The notes under the pieces: generated by a model
What the model was told of the DNA's origin: nothing
The model's input: only the letters and a program-made list of their open reading frames with translations
Databases searched by the model: none
Assembly: GCA_026225295.1 (NCBI GenBank)
Contig: JAMFSN010000062.1
Coordinates: 1-32,363 of the forward strand
Origin: Frankia alni
Lineage (GTDB): Bacteria; Actinomycetota; Actinomycetes; Frankiales; Frankiaceae
DNA length: 32,363 nt
Reading direction: 5' to 3'
Shown here: piece by piece, positions 31,527-32,363 of the stretch
How positions within the stretch are numbered: position 1 is the first letter of the stretch
Layout of the letters: each line of letters starts with the position of its first letter
Position numbers and translations under genes: made by a program

Positions 31527-31964
31527 TCAGACCCGCTCCAGGACGACGACCGGGAGCGGGCGATCGGTCCGCTGCTGGTAACACTCGTAGTCGGGCCAGA
31601 TCGCGACCATCGTCGACCACAGGTGGTCCCGCTCCGGGCCGCCCGCGGTGCGGGCCCGGGCGTGAAACCGTTCCGCGCCGACCTGGACCCGGACGTCGGG
31701 GTGGGCCACCAGGTTCCGGTACCAGCGCGGATGGTGATCGGTTCCGCCGGCCGAGGCGATCACCACGTGGTGATCGCCGTGCGGACCGTGGATGAGGCTG
31801 GTGCGCCGCTCGGCGCCGGTGTCCGCCGTCCGCGTGACGACAACCAGGGTCGGGACCCCGTCCCGCCACATGAGTCCGTCCGCGCCCTCACTCTCGCGGT
31901 AGCGCCGGGTGTGCTCGGCCACCCACTCAAGCCCGCTCTCCAGCGGCCGTCCATCGACAATCAC
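31527..31964 (-). CDS. Deazaflavin (F420)-dependent nitroreductase-family protein (Ddn-like)
   Basis: A 145-aa split-barrel protein of the Ddn-like family, which uses reduced F420 to reduce quinones or nitro compounds in actinomycetes. Matching segments: LVVVTRTADTGAERRTSLIHGPHGDHHVVIASAGGTDHHPRWYRNLVAHPDVRVQVG (about 40-96), then DHLWSTMVAIWPDYECYQQRTDRPLPVVVLERV. The GTG 31964 start is preceded by GGAGGA and GGAG and begins just before the conserved part; the frame to 32093 adds non-conserved residues. It probably acts on quinone-type compounds in the cell. It reads alone on the reverse strand. Confidence 0.85.
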   Translation of the reverse strand: MIVDGRPLESGLEWVAEHTRRYRESEGADGLMWRDGVPTLVVVTRTADTGAERRTSLIHGPHGDHHVVIASAGGTDHHPRWYRNLVAHPDVRVQVGAERFHARARTAGGPERDHLWSTMVAIWPDYECYQQRTDRPLPVVVLERV

Positions 31965-32136
31965 CGTGGTGCTCCGTCCTCCCGGGCGGCGCCCCGGGAA
32001 CACAGCGGGGGCCACAGAGGCCCAGGATGCGCGCTGATGGCGAGGTCCGCTGGTCGGGTGCGGGCGAACCCGGGCAGCCGGCGCGATTCGCATCCGGCCT
32101 GGTCAGGGTCGGGTTGGATCCATCCGCCACAGGCCG

Positions 32137-32165
32137 GTAGCGCACTGTGCTACGAGGTGCTACGG
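32137..32165. promoter_or_regulatory. Repeats upstream of the Phd/YefM antitoxin
   Basis: GTAGCGCAC at 32137-32145 is an imperfect inverted match to GTGCTAC at 32147-32153, and GTGCTACG is then repeated in direct orientation at 32147-32154 and 32157-32164 (10-base period). These lie 10-40 bases before the antitoxin start and are likely operators for autoregulation. Confidence 0.6.
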
Positions 32166-32176
32166 TGGATCTTGTG

Positions 32177-32363
32177 GTGAGGGTGATCAGTCAACGTGAG
32201 CTGCGGAACGAGTCGGCATCGGTGATGGATGCGGTTGAGGGTGGCGAGGTCATCGTCGTGACCCGCAACGGAACCGCGGTGGCCGAACTGCGTCCGCTGC
32301 GTCGGCAGCGCTCGGTAGCCACGGCTGAACTTGTCCGCTCGCTCCGGGGACTGGGCCGGCCGA
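32177..32363 (+). CDS. Phd/YefM-type antitoxin, 5' part (cut by window edge)
   Basis: The visible 62 codons read (GTG) RVISQRELRNESASVMDAVEGGE then VIVVTRNGTAVAELRPLRRQR, the classical Phd/YefM N-terminal dimer and DNA-binding domain. The C-terminal toxin-binding part starts (SVATAELVRSLRGLGRP) and runs past the edge. A Doc, VapC or YoeB-like toxin gene would be expected just beyond. Start GTG 32177 is chosen, though GTG 32174 and 32183 also fit. Confidence 0.88.
   Translation, partial: MRVISQRELRNESASVMDAVEGGEVIVVTRNGTAVAELRPLRRQRSVATAELVRSLRGLGRP

Noticed and set aside
1-32363. CRISPR arrays, tRNA or rRNA genes and intact insertion sequences
   Set aside because: No regularly spaced repeats, no tRNA cloverleaf or rRNA core sequences and no transposase motif with terminal inverted repeats were found.

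Overview
The window is very GC-rich DNA with strongly GC-biased third codon positions, frequent GTG starts and many 4-base ATGA/GTGA gene overlaps. Together with F420/LLM-type oxidoreductases, an Arr rifampin ADP-ribosyltransferase, a SigE-family ECF sigma factor and a seven-gene block matching Mycobacterium tuberculosis Rv0081-Rv0087, this points to a high-GC actinomycete. A filamentous or soil lineage (Frankiales, Pseudonocardiales or similar) is plausible, but the genus cannot be fixed from the sequence alone. No rRNA, tRNA, CRISPR array or intact insertion sequence was seen.

Region 1 (1-3.3 kb): an LLM-class flavin oxidoreductase, an Arr rifampin ADP-ribosyltransferase, a short reverse-strand gene remnant, and a lipoprotein carrying an orphan SecD P1-head-like domain. 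Region 2 (3.35-11.04 kb): a tightly packed operon with an ArsR-type regulator followed by six subunits of a membrane complex related to formate hydrogenlyase / complex I. The catalytic-type large subunit has lost all four NiFe-binding cysteines, while the small subunit keeps its iron-sulfur cysteines. No ferredoxin-like, formate dehydrogenase or hydrogenase maturation genes accompany it. It is the most biologically interesting block here.

Region 3 (11.1-18 kb, reverse strand): HrpB helicase, then an operon read as PadR regulator, ABC ATPase, FtsX-like permease, with a clear palindromic operator in front of padR. Region 4 (18.3-23.7 kb): a SAM methyltransferase; a DJ-1/PfpI-HD fusion enzyme divergent from a GlxA-type AraC regulator; a LysR regulator followed by a 4-oxalocrotonate tautomerase-like enzyme with a strong terminator hairpin; and a DUF1801 protein.

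Region 5 (23.7-32.4 kb): an accessory stretch with several decayed genes. It holds an adenosine deaminase pseudogene with two internal deletions, an FxLYD-like lipoprotein, a DUF72 protein, an ECF sigma factor with its membrane partner, a DHA2 drug exporter divergent from an ArsR-type regulator, an XRE-MNT antitoxin with a frameshifted HepT toxin, a short-chain dehydrogenase remnant, an orphan branched-chain-type substrate-binding lipoprotein, a Ddn-like deazaflavin oxidoreductase, and the start of a Phd/YefM antitoxin at the right edge.
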